The notes under the pieces are model-generated. The model did not search any database. It was given only the letters and a program-made list of their open reading frames with translations, and was not told the DNA's origin. The translations under genes and the position numbers were made by a program. A stretch of 64,000 nt of DNA from Lacticaseibacillus rhamnosus (GTDB lineage: Bacteria; Bacillota; Bacilli; Lactobacillales; Lactobacillaceae), in assembly GCF_900636965.1 (NCBI RefSeq), contig NZ_LR134331.1:930001-994000 (forward strand), in the 5' to 3' direction. Below, piece after piece: positions 55,853 through 64,000 of this stretch (position 1 is its first letter; every line of letters starts with the position of its first letter).

Positions 55853-58222
55853 ATGACCACAGTTGGCCATATTCGTAATGAACTATTAGCAACATTTCGT
55901 AAGAATCCGAACATTGATTATTCGGTTCAAACACTCAGTCGCGCACTTAAGTTAAGTGAAGGCGGCGATTTTAAAGTACTCGTCCAGGCGTTAAACGGTA
56001 TGGAAAATGATAACCTGATTCACGCCAATCACGAAGGACGTTATGCATTGGGCGGCGCGCCTAAAGTCTTGACCGGCACTTTCCGCGGCAACGAAAAAGG
56101 CTTTGGCTTCGTGGCAGTTGAGGGCTTGGACAATGATGTTTATGTACCGGCGATGAACACCGATTTTGCGCTTGATGGCGATACCGTTGAAGTGCGGATC
56201 GTTCGTGAAGCCCGTCCCAATGATAGTCGCGGACCTGAAGGCGAAATCACTAAGATTGTGCAGCGCAGTTTAACCACACTGGTTGGTGAATTCAAACCAT
56301 TTTCCGATAAAGATCGGGCTAAGTCTGGATTTATCGGAATGGTGGTTAGTCATGAAAAGAAACTGAAGAATTTTCCGGTTTATGTTAAAGATACCGGTAA
56401 TATTCCGCAACTCGGCGATATGACCGTGACGGAGATTACTGAATTTCCAACCGAATATCATCCCAAGTTGATGTATGGGATCGTTGTCGAGACGTTAGGC
56501 AACAAGAATGATCCTGGCGTTGATATTATGTCGCTGGTCATGCAAAACCATATCAAAACGGAATTTCCGGATGAAGTGATGGATCAGACCAATGCCATTC
56601 CCGATCACGTTACGCCAGAAGAACGAGTTGGTCGCAAAGATATTACCGATCAGGCTGTTGTCACGATTGACGGGGATGACAGTAAAGACTTTGACGATGC
56701 CGTGGTGGTTTGGAAATTACCAAATGGAAACTTCCATCTTGGGGTTCACATTGCCGATGTTTCGCATTATGTGACGGAAGGCTCTGCGTTGGATCAAGAA
56801 GCATTTGATCGTGGTACCAGTACGTACTTGGTTGATCGCGTCATTCCAATGCTGCCATTTCGACTATCCAATGGCATTTGTTCGTTAAATCCAGGTGTAG
56901 ATCGATTGGCAATGTCATGTGATATGGAAATCGATCATGATGGTCATGTCGTAAACCACGAGATTTATCAAAGTGTGATCAAGAGTCATGCCCGGATGAC
57001 CTACAACAATGTGAATAAAATCGTGACCGATCACGACCCGGAAGTCATGGCCGAATATCAAGAACTGGTACCCATGTTTGAAGACATGGTTGAATTGCAT
57101 CAGATCTTGTATAAAATGCGTCATGCTCGCGGTGCCATTGATTTTGAAGAAAACGAAGCCAAAATCATTGTGGATGATATGGGTCATCCAACTGACATTG
57201 TGCTGCGCGAACGCGGCGTCTCAGAGCGCATGATTGAATCCTTCATGCTGGCAGCAAATGAAACCGTGGCTGAGCACTACAACAAGCAGCATTTACCATT
57301 CCTCTATCGGGTACATGAAACCCCGGATGCAGATCGCGTCAAGGAATTCATGGAGTTCATTGCCAGTTTCGGGATCACGGTACCGATGAAAAAAGGCAAG
57401 GAGATCACTCCTAAACAACTGCAAGATGTTGTAACCGATGTAACTGGCACGCCAGAAGAAGCCATGGTCAATGTTAAATTATTGCGGAGCTTGAAACAGG
57501 CACGGTACTCACCAGATCCGCTGGGGCATTTTGGCTTAGCGGCAAAATACTATTGTCACTTCACAAGCCCGATCCGGCGTTATCCTGACTTGGTTGTGCA
57601 CCGCTTGATTCGGGATTACGCTCTGGAAGGCACCACCGATGACGTGAAGACGTCTTGGAATAAGAAGCTGCCTGATATTGCGACCCAAGCATCGATGGCC
57701 GAACGTCGCAGCATTGATGCCGAGCGTGCCGTTGATGACCTGAAGAAAGCTGAATACATGGCTGATAAGGTTGGCGAAGAATTTGACGCCGTTGTCAGCG
57801 GTGTCACGAGCTTCGGGATGTTTGTGGCACTGCCAAACACCGTTGAAGGCTTGGTTCACATCACACGAATGAGCGATGATTACTATTCGTTTGTCGAAAG
57901 TCAAATGGCCTTAGTCGGTGAACGCACCAAGCGGACTTATCGAATCGGGCAATCGTTGCGCGTGAAGTTAGACAATGTGGACATCGATCAGCGGCAAGTT
58001 GACTTTTCATTGATTCCAGACGAAAAAACGCCAACCAGCGATTTAGGCAAGTTGGTTAAAAAAGATGATCGCCGTGATCGACGCTCAAATGGCAGTCGCC
58101 CGAGCTTCGGGAACAATGGGCGTGGTGGTAATCGTAATCAGCCCAATAATCAACGACCACATAAGCCAGCAGGTGCGCCTCATCAAGGTAAACATTATAA
58201 CGCCAAGCGCGGGACTAAATAA
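55853..58222 (+). CDS. rnr: Ribonuclease R
   Basis: A 3'-5' exoribonuclease that degrades structured RNA and acts with SmpB/tmRNA in trans-translation. 789 residues: N-terminal helix-turn-helix and cold-shock domains (GTFRGNEKGFGFVAVEGLDNDVYVP), RNB catalytic domain with IDGDDSKDFDDAV (metal aspartates), HYCHFTSPIRRYPDLVVHR, S1 domain (FDAVVSGVTSFGMFVALPNTVEGLVHI) and a basic tail (KKDDRRDRRSNGSRPSFGNNG). GAGGGA precedes the ATG. It lies between est and smpB. Confidence 0.97.
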   Translation: MTTVGHIRNELLATFRKNPNIDYSVQTLSRALKLSEGGDFKVLVQALNGMENDNLIHANHEGRYALGGAPKVLTGTFRGNEKGFGFVAVEGLDNDVYVPAMNTDFALDGDTVEVRIVREARPNDSRGPEGEITKIVQRSLTTLVGEFKPFSDKDRAKSGFIGMVVSHEKKLKNFPVYVKDTGNIPQLGDMTVTEITEFPTEYHPKLMYGIVVETLGNKNDPGVDIMSLVMQNHIKTEFPDEVMDQTNAIPDHVTPEERVGRKDITDQAVVTIDGDDSKDFDDAVVVWKLPNGNFHLGVHIADVSHYVTEGSALDQEAFDRGTSTYLVDRVIPMLPFRLSNGICSLNPGVDRLAMSCDMEIDHDGHVVNHEIYQSVIKSHARMTYNNVNKIVTDHDPEVMAEYQELVPMFEDMVELHQILYKMRHARGAIDFEENEAKIIVDDMGHPTDIVLRERGVSERMIESFMLAANETVAEHYNKQHLPFLYRVHETPDADRVKEFMEFIASFGITVPMKKGKEITPKQLQDVVTDVTGTPEEAMVNVKLLRSLKQARYSPDPLGHFGLAAKYYCHFTSPIRRYPDLVVHRLIRDYALEGTTDDVKTSWNKKLPDIATQASMAERRSIDAERAVDDLKKAEYMADKVGEEFDAVVSGVTSFGMFVALPNTVEGLVHITRMSDDYYSFVESQMALVGERTKRTYRIGQSLRVKLDNVDIDQRQVDFSLIPDEKTPTSDLGKLVKKDDRRDRRSNGSRPSFGNNGRGGNRNQPNNQRPHKPAGAPHQGKHYNAKRGTK

Positions 58223-58258
58223 CGCTGGCAACTTTTAAATATACGAGGGGATGGTTCA

Positions 58259-58732
58259 ATGGCGAAGAAACATCGACAAAAACCTGACAACCTGCTCGCC
58301 CAGAATAAAAAGGCCGGTCATGATTACAACATTCTTGATACCTATGAGGCCGGGATTGCTTTGACAGGTACCGAGATTAAATCTGTGCGCGATGGCAAGC
58401 TCAATTTGCGTGATGGCTTTGCCCGTATTCGCAACAACGAGGCTTGGCTTGAAAATGTGCATATCAGTCCTTACAAAGAAGGCAATTTGTTTAACGTTGA
58501 TCCGATGCGTAACCGTAAACTGTTGCTGCATAAAAAAGAAATTCGCAAGCTCGGTCAAATGACGGCGCGCCAAGGAGTTACTTTGGTTCCGTTGCGGATG
58601 TATCTTAAACATGGTTATGCCAAAGTGTTGATCGGCGTTGCGGAAGGTAAGCACAACTATGATAAGCGCGAAACCTTAAAGCGTAAGGATCAAGAGCGTG
58701 AGGTTCAGCGGGCATTAAAAGCGCGGTATTAA
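58259..58732 (+). CDS. smpB: SsrA-binding protein SmpB
   Basis: It binds tmRNA and carries it into stalled ribosomes. 157 residues: [51 protein letters not shown]-like [13 protein letters not shown], and a basic tail ([22 protein letters not shown]) that enters the empty decoding path. GAGGGG precedes the ATG. The tmRNA gene itself is not found downstream within the window. Confidence 0.97.
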   Translation: MAKKHRQKPDNLLAQNKKAGHDYNILDTYEAGIALTGTEIKSVRDGKLNLRDGFARIRNNEAWLENVHISPYKEGNLFNVDPMRNRKLLLHKKEIRKLGQMTARQGVTLVPLRMYLKHGYAKVLIGVAEGKHNYDKRETLKRKDQEREVQRALKARY

Positions 58733-58785
58733 TAAAATTTACGCTAGCATGAAGGCTTTTTGGCAGATGAGTGTTGGTGTAACAC

Positions 58786-58833
58786 AAATAGGCATTAGCG
58801 GTCAGAGATGACGCTGATGCCTATTTATTTTGT
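58786..58833 (+). terminator. Terminator after smpB
   Basis: AAATAGGCATTAGCG pairs with CGCTGATGCCTATTT (one wobble) across an 11-base loop, then ATTTTGT. The 364-base gap up to 59097 otherwise holds a 15-base tandem repeat (58867-58897) and the promoter at 59007. Confidence 0.88.
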
Positions 58834-59006
58834 CCTGAGTGTGGCAGCCCCATTCAATGAAAGGTCATCGGGCTCTGACGCATCGGGCCCTGACGCCTTG
58901 TATGATGCCCTAATGATGAACCGCCAATAGACTGTTATGATTGTAGCCTAAATGACATTAAACGATGATCAGTTAAGCGGAGGGCAAACACGCTGATGCG
59001 AATTGT

Positions 59007-59035
59007 TTGAGCGCCTGATATGAAGGCGGTATGAT
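59007..59035 (+). promoter_or_regulatory. Promoter of the maltodextrin genes
   Basis: TTGAGC, exactly 17 bases, TATGAT, about 60 bases before the GH13 gene. I found no convincing cre site near it. Confidence 0.7.
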
Positions 59036-59096
59036 CGCTGTATAGATACCGTTTTTTGGCAGGATTTTGTTACTTATGAAGAAAGAAGGGCGGATT

Positions 59097-60848
59097 ATGA
59101 ACTTAGCTGCTTTGTTGCATCGCCCGGAAAGTGAAGATTGTTTCTTATATACGGATGAGGCAATGCGTGTGCGATTTCACACGGCACGTGCCGATGTTGC
59201 GAAGGTGACGGTTCTGTATGGCGATCCTTATTGGCAACTGCCTGATGCAGATGGCACTAATAAGTTGATTTATCAGCGCCGGTCGATGCATTTGATAGGT
59301 CACGGGCAAACTAGGGATCACTGGGAGGTGACACTCGAAGCTCCTTATCGCCGCCTGCAATATTTATTTGAAGTTACCGGCCAAGATGGCGCTGTGTGGT
59401 TGTATGGTGATCGCGGCGTCCGAGAAAATCACGCGGCAGCACGACATAAGGCGGAAAACTATTTTCGGATGCCGTATTTTCATGCGATTGATCGGGTTAA
59501 AACGCCTGATTGGGTTAAACAGACAGTTTGGTACCAGATTTTTCCAGAACGCTTTGCCAACGGGGATCCCGATAACGATCCGATTGGAACCAAGCCGTGG
59601 CGGCCAACGGATCATCCCGGGCGCGAGGATTATTACGGCGGTGATTTACAAGGGGTACTGGACCACCTTGACGATTTACAAGCGCTTGGTATCAATGGGC
59701 TGTATTTTTGCCCGATTTTCACGGCTGCTTCCAATCACAAGTACGATACGATTGATTATTTGAACGTGGACCCCGCGTTTGGCGATAAAGTTTTGTTCGC
59801 GAAATTGATTCAGGCGGCTCACCAACGCGGGATGCGAGTCATGCTTGACGCGGTGTTCAATCATATGGGCTTTGGCAGTATGCAGTGGCAAGATGTTTTA
59901 CGCAACGGAGAAGCATCGCGGTTTGCGTCTTGGTTTCACATCTATCAAACACCAGTCACACCGTTTCACAATCCTCTCAAGAATGCCGGCCAACCGCAGT
60001 ATGATACCTTTGCATTTGAAGAAAAGATGCCTAAATTGAACACTGCCAATCCTGAAGTTCAAGAATATTTATTAACAGTTGCCACTTACTGGATCAAGAC
60101 ATTTGATATTGATGCGTGGCGGTTAGATGTTGCCAATGAAGTCGATCATCATTTCTGGAAAAGGTTTTACGCCACGGTAACCGCGATTAAGCCGGACTTT
60201 TATGTGTTAGGTGAAGTCTGGCATCGCGCGCAGCCATGGTTAAACGGGGATGAATTTTCCGGGGTCATGAACTATCCCTTCACGCAGCAGATTGAGGATC
60301 ACTTTTTCAAGCGAACATTGACCGCTGAAGAAATGGTGGCGCTGTTAACCGATCAACTCATGTACTATCGCGATCAAACCAATCAGGTTATGTTGAACAT
60401 GCTGGATTCGCATGATACGCCGCGCATCCTGACGCTGGCGCATGGTGATGAAGTTCTGGCATTGCAGGCGTTGACGTTTACCTTTATGCAGACTGGTGCG
60501 CCATGCTTGTATTATGGTACCGAGATGGGGATGTCGGGTGGCGATGATCCGGATGACCGCAAGCCGATGGACTGGAGCAAACTTGGCAGCCCGATTTGGA
60601 AAAAGGTGGCGGAGCTGGTACACTTTCGCCGGAAACACGCACAGACATTAGGCCAAGGCAGCACTAGGATGTCGGTGACTGCGGCCGGTCTGATAAAAGT
60701 GACCCGCCATGGTGATGAAACGTTGACGGCTTACTTTAATACGCAGGATCATGAAGCAGCCGTTGGTGGCAGTGCTGTTTTGACGCAAGGTTTTACGAAT
60801 GGCAAGTTGGCGCCAAAAGGATTTATGGTACAAGTGGGTAACCGGTAA
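59097..60848 (+). CDS. GH13 alpha-glycosidase (neopullulanase/maltogenic amylase type)
   Basis: A 583-residue GH13 enzyme, probably subfamily 20 (cyclomaltodextrinase, neopullulanase, maltogenic amylase), which cuts maltodextrins in the cytoplasm; no signal peptide. It has the N-terminal beta domain of that subfamily (residues 1-120), WYQIFPERFANGDP, MLDAVFNHMG, nucleophile D in FDIDAWRLDVANEVD, acid E in VLGEVWH, and third carboxylate in MLDSHDTPR. The ATG at 59097 follows AAGGGCGG. It feeds the maltose phosphorylase encoded next. Confidence 0.9.
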   Translation: MNLAALLHRPESEDCFLYTDEAMRVRFHTARADVAKVTVLYGDPYWQLPDADGTNKLIYQRRSMHLIGHGQTRDHWEVTLEAPYRRLQYLFEVTGQDGAVWLYGDRGVRENHAAARHKAENYFRMPYFHAIDRVKTPDWVKQTVWYQIFPERFANGDPDNDPIGTKPWRPTDHPGREDYYGGDLQGVLDHLDDLQALGINGLYFCPIFTAASNHKYDTIDYLNVDPAFGDKVLFAKLIQAAHQRGMRVMLDAVFNHMGFGSMQWQDVLRNGEASRFASWFHIYQTPVTPFHNPLKNAGQPQYDTFAFEEKMPKLNTANPEVQEYLLTVATYWIKTFDIDAWRLDVANEVDHHFWKRFYATVTAIKPDFYVLGEVWHRAQPWLNGDEFSGVMNYPFTQQIEDHFFKRTLTAEEMVALLTDQLMYYRDQTNQVMLNMLDSHDTPRILTLAHGDEVLALQALTFTFMQTGAPCLYYGTEMGMSGGDDPDDRKPMDWSKLGSPIWKKVAELVHFRRKHAQTLGQGSTRMSVTAAGLIKVTRHGDETLTAYFNTQDHEAAVGGSAVLTQGFTNGKLAPKGFMVQVGNR

Positions 60849-60902
60849 GGAGTATCAGGGTTTGCGTATGGAACGAGACCTACCTGTGCAAAGGAGTACG
60901 TG

Positions 60903-60949
60903 CCATAACGCGCTTACCGGTACAGGTTTCTACCCGCGCCAGTAAGCGT
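60903..60949 (+). repeat. Remnant F of the hairpin repeat family
   Basis: CATAACGCGCTTACCGGTACAG is the left outer end and GTTTCTACCCGCGCC with AGTAAGCG the right outer end. The inner stem (about 70 bases) is missing, as if deleted. Confidence 0.6.
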
Positions 60950-60977
60950 TTATTTTCTTTTAGTGGGGGGATTAAAA

Positions 60978-63239
60978 GTGAAGCGATTATTCGAAGTCGA
61001 TCCTTGGTTAGTGGCAACACATCGTTTAGAGAAGACAGATCGTCGGCTGCAAGAGAGTATCACGGCGGTAGGCAATGGTTATATGGGCCTGCGCGGGAAT
61101 TTTGAGGAAGGTTACAGCGGCGATGGTTTGCAAGGGACGTATTTAGGCGGCGTCTGGTTTCCGGATAAAACGCGTGTTGGTTGGTGGAAGAACGGTTATC
61201 CGGAGTATTTTGGCAAAGTGATTAATGCGCCCAGTTTTCTGGGGATTGGGATAACGGTTAATGGTCAACAGGTGGACTTAGCCAAAAGCCATTACCGCGA
61301 CTTTTATCTGGCGTTGGATCTGCATCAAGGGTTGTTGACACGGCGGTTTGTTTATATCGGTGCTGACGTGGAAGTTCAGTTTGAGTTTGCCCGCTTTTTG
61401 AGTCAGACAATACCAGAGGCAGCTTTGATCACCGTTAATGCGAGCGTGTTAAAAGGAACCGCCACGATCACTTTTGACGCTACCTTGGATGGGCGGGTGA
61501 CAAATGAAGATAGTAACTATGATGAGCGGTTTTGGATAGCGCAGCATGAGGATGCAACGGCTAAAAGTATTCAACTGCAAACAAAACCGAATCCCTACGC
61601 CGTCCCGCAATTCACCGTATTACTTAAGCAACAATTACGCGTGAATGGGCAGGCAATTGTCGGCAAAGTCACAACTGCTAGTGGGTGGCTTCAGGAGCAG
61701 GTCACAGTGCATTTAACAACAGGCGAGCACTATCAGCTGGAAAAAGATGTGGTGGTTGTGACAAGTCGTGATATTGCCCCTGACGATCAAGCCGCAAAAG
61801 CTACCCAGCTGATGAACCGAGTCGTCAAGGATGATTTCAAGACCCATTTAGCAGCTCACACGCAACGTTGGGCTCAGCGCTGGGCTAAAAGTGATGTCGT
61901 CATTGATGGTGATCCGGCCGCGCAGCAAGGGATTCGGTTTAATATCGCGCAATTATTTATGACTTACTATGGTGAAGATAAACGTCTCAATATCGGGCCA
62001 AAGGGATTTACCGGTGAAAAATATGGCGGAGCGACTTATTGGGACACCGAAGCTTTTATCGTGCCGATGTATTTAGCCGTGACCCCGCCGGAAGTGACCC
62101 GCGCGCTGCTGCAGTATCGGCATGATCAGTTACCGGGTGCCTATCACAATGCGCGTCAGCAAGGCTTGGCCGGCGCGTTATATCCTATGGTGACGTTTAA
62201 CGGGATTGAATGTCACAACGAATGGGAGATTACTTTTGAAGAAATTCATCGAAATGCGGCGATTGCCTTTGCGATTTATCAATATACGGTTTATACCGGC
62301 GACGAAAGCTATGTGAACCACGATGGGCTCGAAGTATTGGTCGGCATTGCCCGCTTTTGGGCTGATCGGGTGCACTTTAGCCAGCATGCCCAAAAGTATA
62401 TGATTCACGGGGTCACTGGCCCTAATGAGTACGAAAATAACGTCAATAACAATTGGTATACCAATACCATGGCTGTGTGGGAGTTGCAGTATACGCTGGC
62501 ACGGTTACCTAAAGGCGATCCTGATATTGTGGCGGCATTGGCAGTAACAGATCAGGAAAAGCGGCATTGGCAGGCGATTATTGACCAGATGTATTATCCC
62601 ACTGACAAGAAATTGGAAATTTTTGTGCAACAAGACGGCTTTTTAGATAAGGATATACGGCCGGTAAGTACGATTCCGGATGCGCAACGCCCAATTAATC
62701 AGCATTGGTCATGGGATCGAATTCTGCGTTCACCGTTTATTAAGCAGGCCGATGTTTTACAAGGATTGTATTTTTTAAACGACCGGTTTTCGCACGCGGA
62801 AAAAGAACGGAATTTTGATTTCTATGAGCCCTTAACTGTTCATGAAAGCTCACTTAGTCCGTCCATTCACGCTATTTTGGCGGCAGAACTTGGCAAAATG
62901 GATACGGCCGTTGCCTTGTATGCGCGCACGGCTCGGTTGGATCTGGATGATTATAATCACGATACTCAAGACGGGTTGCATATTACATCCATGAGCGGGA
63001 GTTGGCTTGCGATTGTTCAAGGATTTGCCGGCATGCGCTATGACCATGACCGTTTGCGCTTTCGGCCACAATTACCGAAAAATTGGCGGCGGTATCAATT
63101 TAAGCTGACTTATCGTGGCCGTCTGTTAGCAGTTGACGTTGGCCAAAAGGTAACGGTTACGCTACTTGCTGGCCCACCGATCGATCTCGACATCAATGGT
63201 GAAACGCAGCACTTGGAGGTGGAGGATGACCATGCTTAA
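60978..63239 (+). CDS. mapA: Maltose phosphorylase (GH65)
   Basis: It splits maltose with phosphate to glucose and beta-glucose 1-phosphate, saving ATP. 753 residues, GH65 layout: N-terminal beta-sandwich, (alpha/alpha)6 barrel, C-terminal beta layer. WDTEAFIVPMYLAVTPP, GALYPMVTFNGIECHNEWEITFEEIHRNAAIAFAIYQY and catalytic E in VTGPNEYENNVNNNWYTN are typical of maltose phosphorylase. The start is GTG at 60978 behind GGGGGG. Its stop overlaps pgmB, whose product uses the beta-glucose 1-phosphate. Confidence 0.95.
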   Translation: MKRLFEVDPWLVATHRLEKTDRRLQESITAVGNGYMGLRGNFEEGYSGDGLQGTYLGGVWFPDKTRVGWWKNGYPEYFGKVINAPSFLGIGITVNGQQVDLAKSHYRDFYLALDLHQGLLTRRFVYIGADVEVQFEFARFLSQTIPEAALITVNASVLKGTATITFDATLDGRVTNEDSNYDERFWIAQHEDATAKSIQLQTKPNPYAVPQFTVLLKQQLRVNGQAIVGKVTTASGWLQEQVTVHLTTGEHYQLEKDVVVVTSRDIAPDDQAAKATQLMNRVVKDDFKTHLAAHTQRWAQRWAKSDVVIDGDPAAQQGIRFNIAQLFMTYYGEDKRLNIGPKGFTGEKYGGATYWDTEAFIVPMYLAVTPPEVTRALLQYRHDQLPGAYHNARQQGLAGALYPMVTFNGIECHNEWEITFEEIHRNAAIAFAIYQYTVYTGDESYVNHDGLEVLVGIARFWADRVHFSQHAQKYMIHGVTGPNEYENNVNNNWYTNTMAVWELQYTLARLPKGDPDIVAALAVTDQEKRHWQAIIDQMYYPTDKKLEIFVQQDGFLDKDIRPVSTIPDAQRPINQHWSWDRILRSPFIKQADVLQGLYFLNDRFSHAEKERNFDFYEPLTVHESSLSPSIHAILAAELGKMDTAVALYARTARLDLDDYNHDTQDGLHITSMSGSWLAIVQGFAGMRYDHDRLRFRPQLPKNWRRYQFKLTYRGRLLAVDVGQKVTVTLLAGPPIDLDINGETQHLEVEDDHA

Positions 63240-63903
63240 AGGGTTTATTTTTGATTTGGATGGGGTTTTAACCGACACAGCCACTTATCATCTGGCTGCT
63301 TGGCATGAACTGGCGCAGCGTCTCGCCATTCACTTGCCAGCTGCGGCCGATACGGCGTTGCGTGGCCGCTCGCGAATGGACTCGCTGAATCTGATCCTGC
63401 GTTATGGTCATCAAGAAAATGACTACGATGAGGCACAAAAAGCCGCCTTAGCCGCAGAAAAGAATCAGCGCTACCAAACGTTCATTCAATCACTGACGTC
63501 TGCGGATATTTTACCGGGAATACCAGCACTGTTGAAAAATGCCAAGCAGGCGGGGTTAAAATTGGCGATTGCCTCGGCGTCCAAAAATGCTCCGTTGATT
63601 TTACAGCGGTTGGGATTATTCGCGCAATTCGATGCGATTGTCGATCCGCAAAGTCTACACCATGGCAAACCGGATCCGGAAATTTATCGCGCGGCGCAGG
63701 AATTGCTGAAGTTGCAAGCCGATGAGGTCATTAGCTTTGAAGACGCACCGGTTGGCATCGCGGCGATTAAAGCAGCCGGCCAGTTTGCAGTCGGCATCGG
63801 GGAGGCTTCGGCATTGGCGGCGGCCGATTATTTGGTTAGCAATACAGCCCAGCTTGATTATAATCAAATTGTCGCGGCGTTTGAGCGGTATCATGCGCGG
63901 TAA
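63232..63903 (+). CDS. pgmB: Beta-phosphoglucomutase
   Basis: It converts beta-glucose 1-phosphate from maltose phosphorylase to glucose 6-phosphate. 223 residues, HAD fold: nucleophile D8 and acid-base D10 in FIFDLDGVLTDTATYH, cap domain with LRGRSRMDSLNLIL, phosphate loop IASASKNA, metal-site FEDAPVGIAAIKAAG. Two ATG codons (63226 and 63232) each have GGAGG 6 bases upstream; the second matches the family start. It overlaps mapA by 8 bases. Confidence 0.94.
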   Translation: MLKGFIFDLDGVLTDTATYHLAAWHELAQRLAIHLPAAADTALRGRSRMDSLNLILRYGHQENDYDEAQKAALAAEKNQRYQTFIQSLTSADILPGIPALLKNAKQAGLKLAIASASKNAPLILQRLGLFAQFDAIVDPQSLHHGKPDPEIYRAAQELLKLQADEVISFEDAPVGIAAIKAAGQFAVGIGEASALAAADYLVSNTAQLDYNQIVAAFERYHAR

Positions 63904-63974
63904 TCAGCGACGTCACGCTAAGTTGATACGGATATTGATAGGTCAAAAATCATGTGCTGAAAAGTAAAAACATT

Positions 63975-64000
63975 TTGACATTTCTTTCGCTGGCGTTATA
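63975..64000 (+). promoter_or_regulatory. Promoter cut by the window end
   Basis: A perfect TTGACA at 63975-63980, 16 bases, then TATA at the last base. It probably drives the next gene of the maltose locus, outside the window. Confidence 0.55.

Noticed and set aside
58733-59066. tmRNA (ssrA) downstream of smpB
   Set aside because: No tRNA-like ends or tag-peptide frame are present; only a terminator, a small repeat and a promoter.
58981-59096. cre site before the maltodextrin genes
   Set aside because: No segment reaches a convincing match to the cre consensus, although such control would be expected biologically.

Overview
The window is a low-GC Gram-positive chromosome segment. It most likely comes from the Lacticaseibacillus casei/paracasei/rhamnosus group. 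Supporting points: the HPr kinase has the 319-residue length of the well-studied L. casei enzyme and reads close to, but not identical with, my recollection of it (so possibly L. rhamnosus); the hprK-lgt-gpsA-trxB, rapZ-yvcK-whiA-clpP and cggR-gap-pgk-tpi-eno orders are typical of lactobacilli; and there is a maltose phosphorylase locus. Nearly all genes are on the + strand; only the yigZ-like gene is on the - strand. Most start sites are fixed by strong GGAGG-type ribosome binding sites, and several genes start with GTG or TTG. Many promoters here appear to rely on extended -10 (TGn) elements.

Layout. 1-4257: end of rny, yigZ (-), comFA-comFC, hibernation factor hpf, then a block of hairpin repeats. 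4285-9645: secA, prfB (with programmed frameshift) and ftsEX. 9916-18633: a MinJ-like PDZ protein, phoP-phoR, a Pho box and pstS-pstC-pstA-pstB-pstB-phoU, i.e. phosphate sensing and uptake as one block. 18651-19183: a non-coding element bounded by inverted repeats. 19340-21440: an envelope operon (DUF4097 protein and two small membrane proteins). 21708-27554: hprK, lgt, gpsA, trxB, pgcA. 27817-32603: a two-component system driving an ABC exporter whose permease gene has an in-frame amber stop. 33190-39320: HD-domain nucleotidase, then uvrB and uvrA behind a LexA-type box. 39522-44764: DUF308 protein, rapZ-yvcK-whiA, a frameshifted ohrR-like gene, and clpP under CtsR and CIRCE elements. 45084-45155: tRNA-Arg(CCG), followed by about 750 bases of apparently degenerate sequence. 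45815-51614: cggR and the lower glycolytic genes. 51783-58732: membrane proteins, a ClC transporter, and secG-est-rnr-smpB. 59007-64000: maltodextrin utilisation (GH13 enzyme, maltose phosphorylase, beta-phosphoglucomutase), with a promoter cut by the window end.

The most unusual content is non-coding. A family of roughly 115-120 bp imperfect palindromes recurs in at least five intergenic blocks plus a remnant. Their stem segments differ between copies, but both arms change together. Two of these copies lie between the SOS-type promoter and the start codon of uvrB. A second element at 18651-19183 has about 23-bp terminal inverted repeats and a nested hairpin. The secA leader contains exactly seven 8-bp tandem units full of -10-like hexamers. 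Two genes (ABC permease, ohrR-like regulator) are visibly broken, which fits a domesticated or niche-adapted strain.
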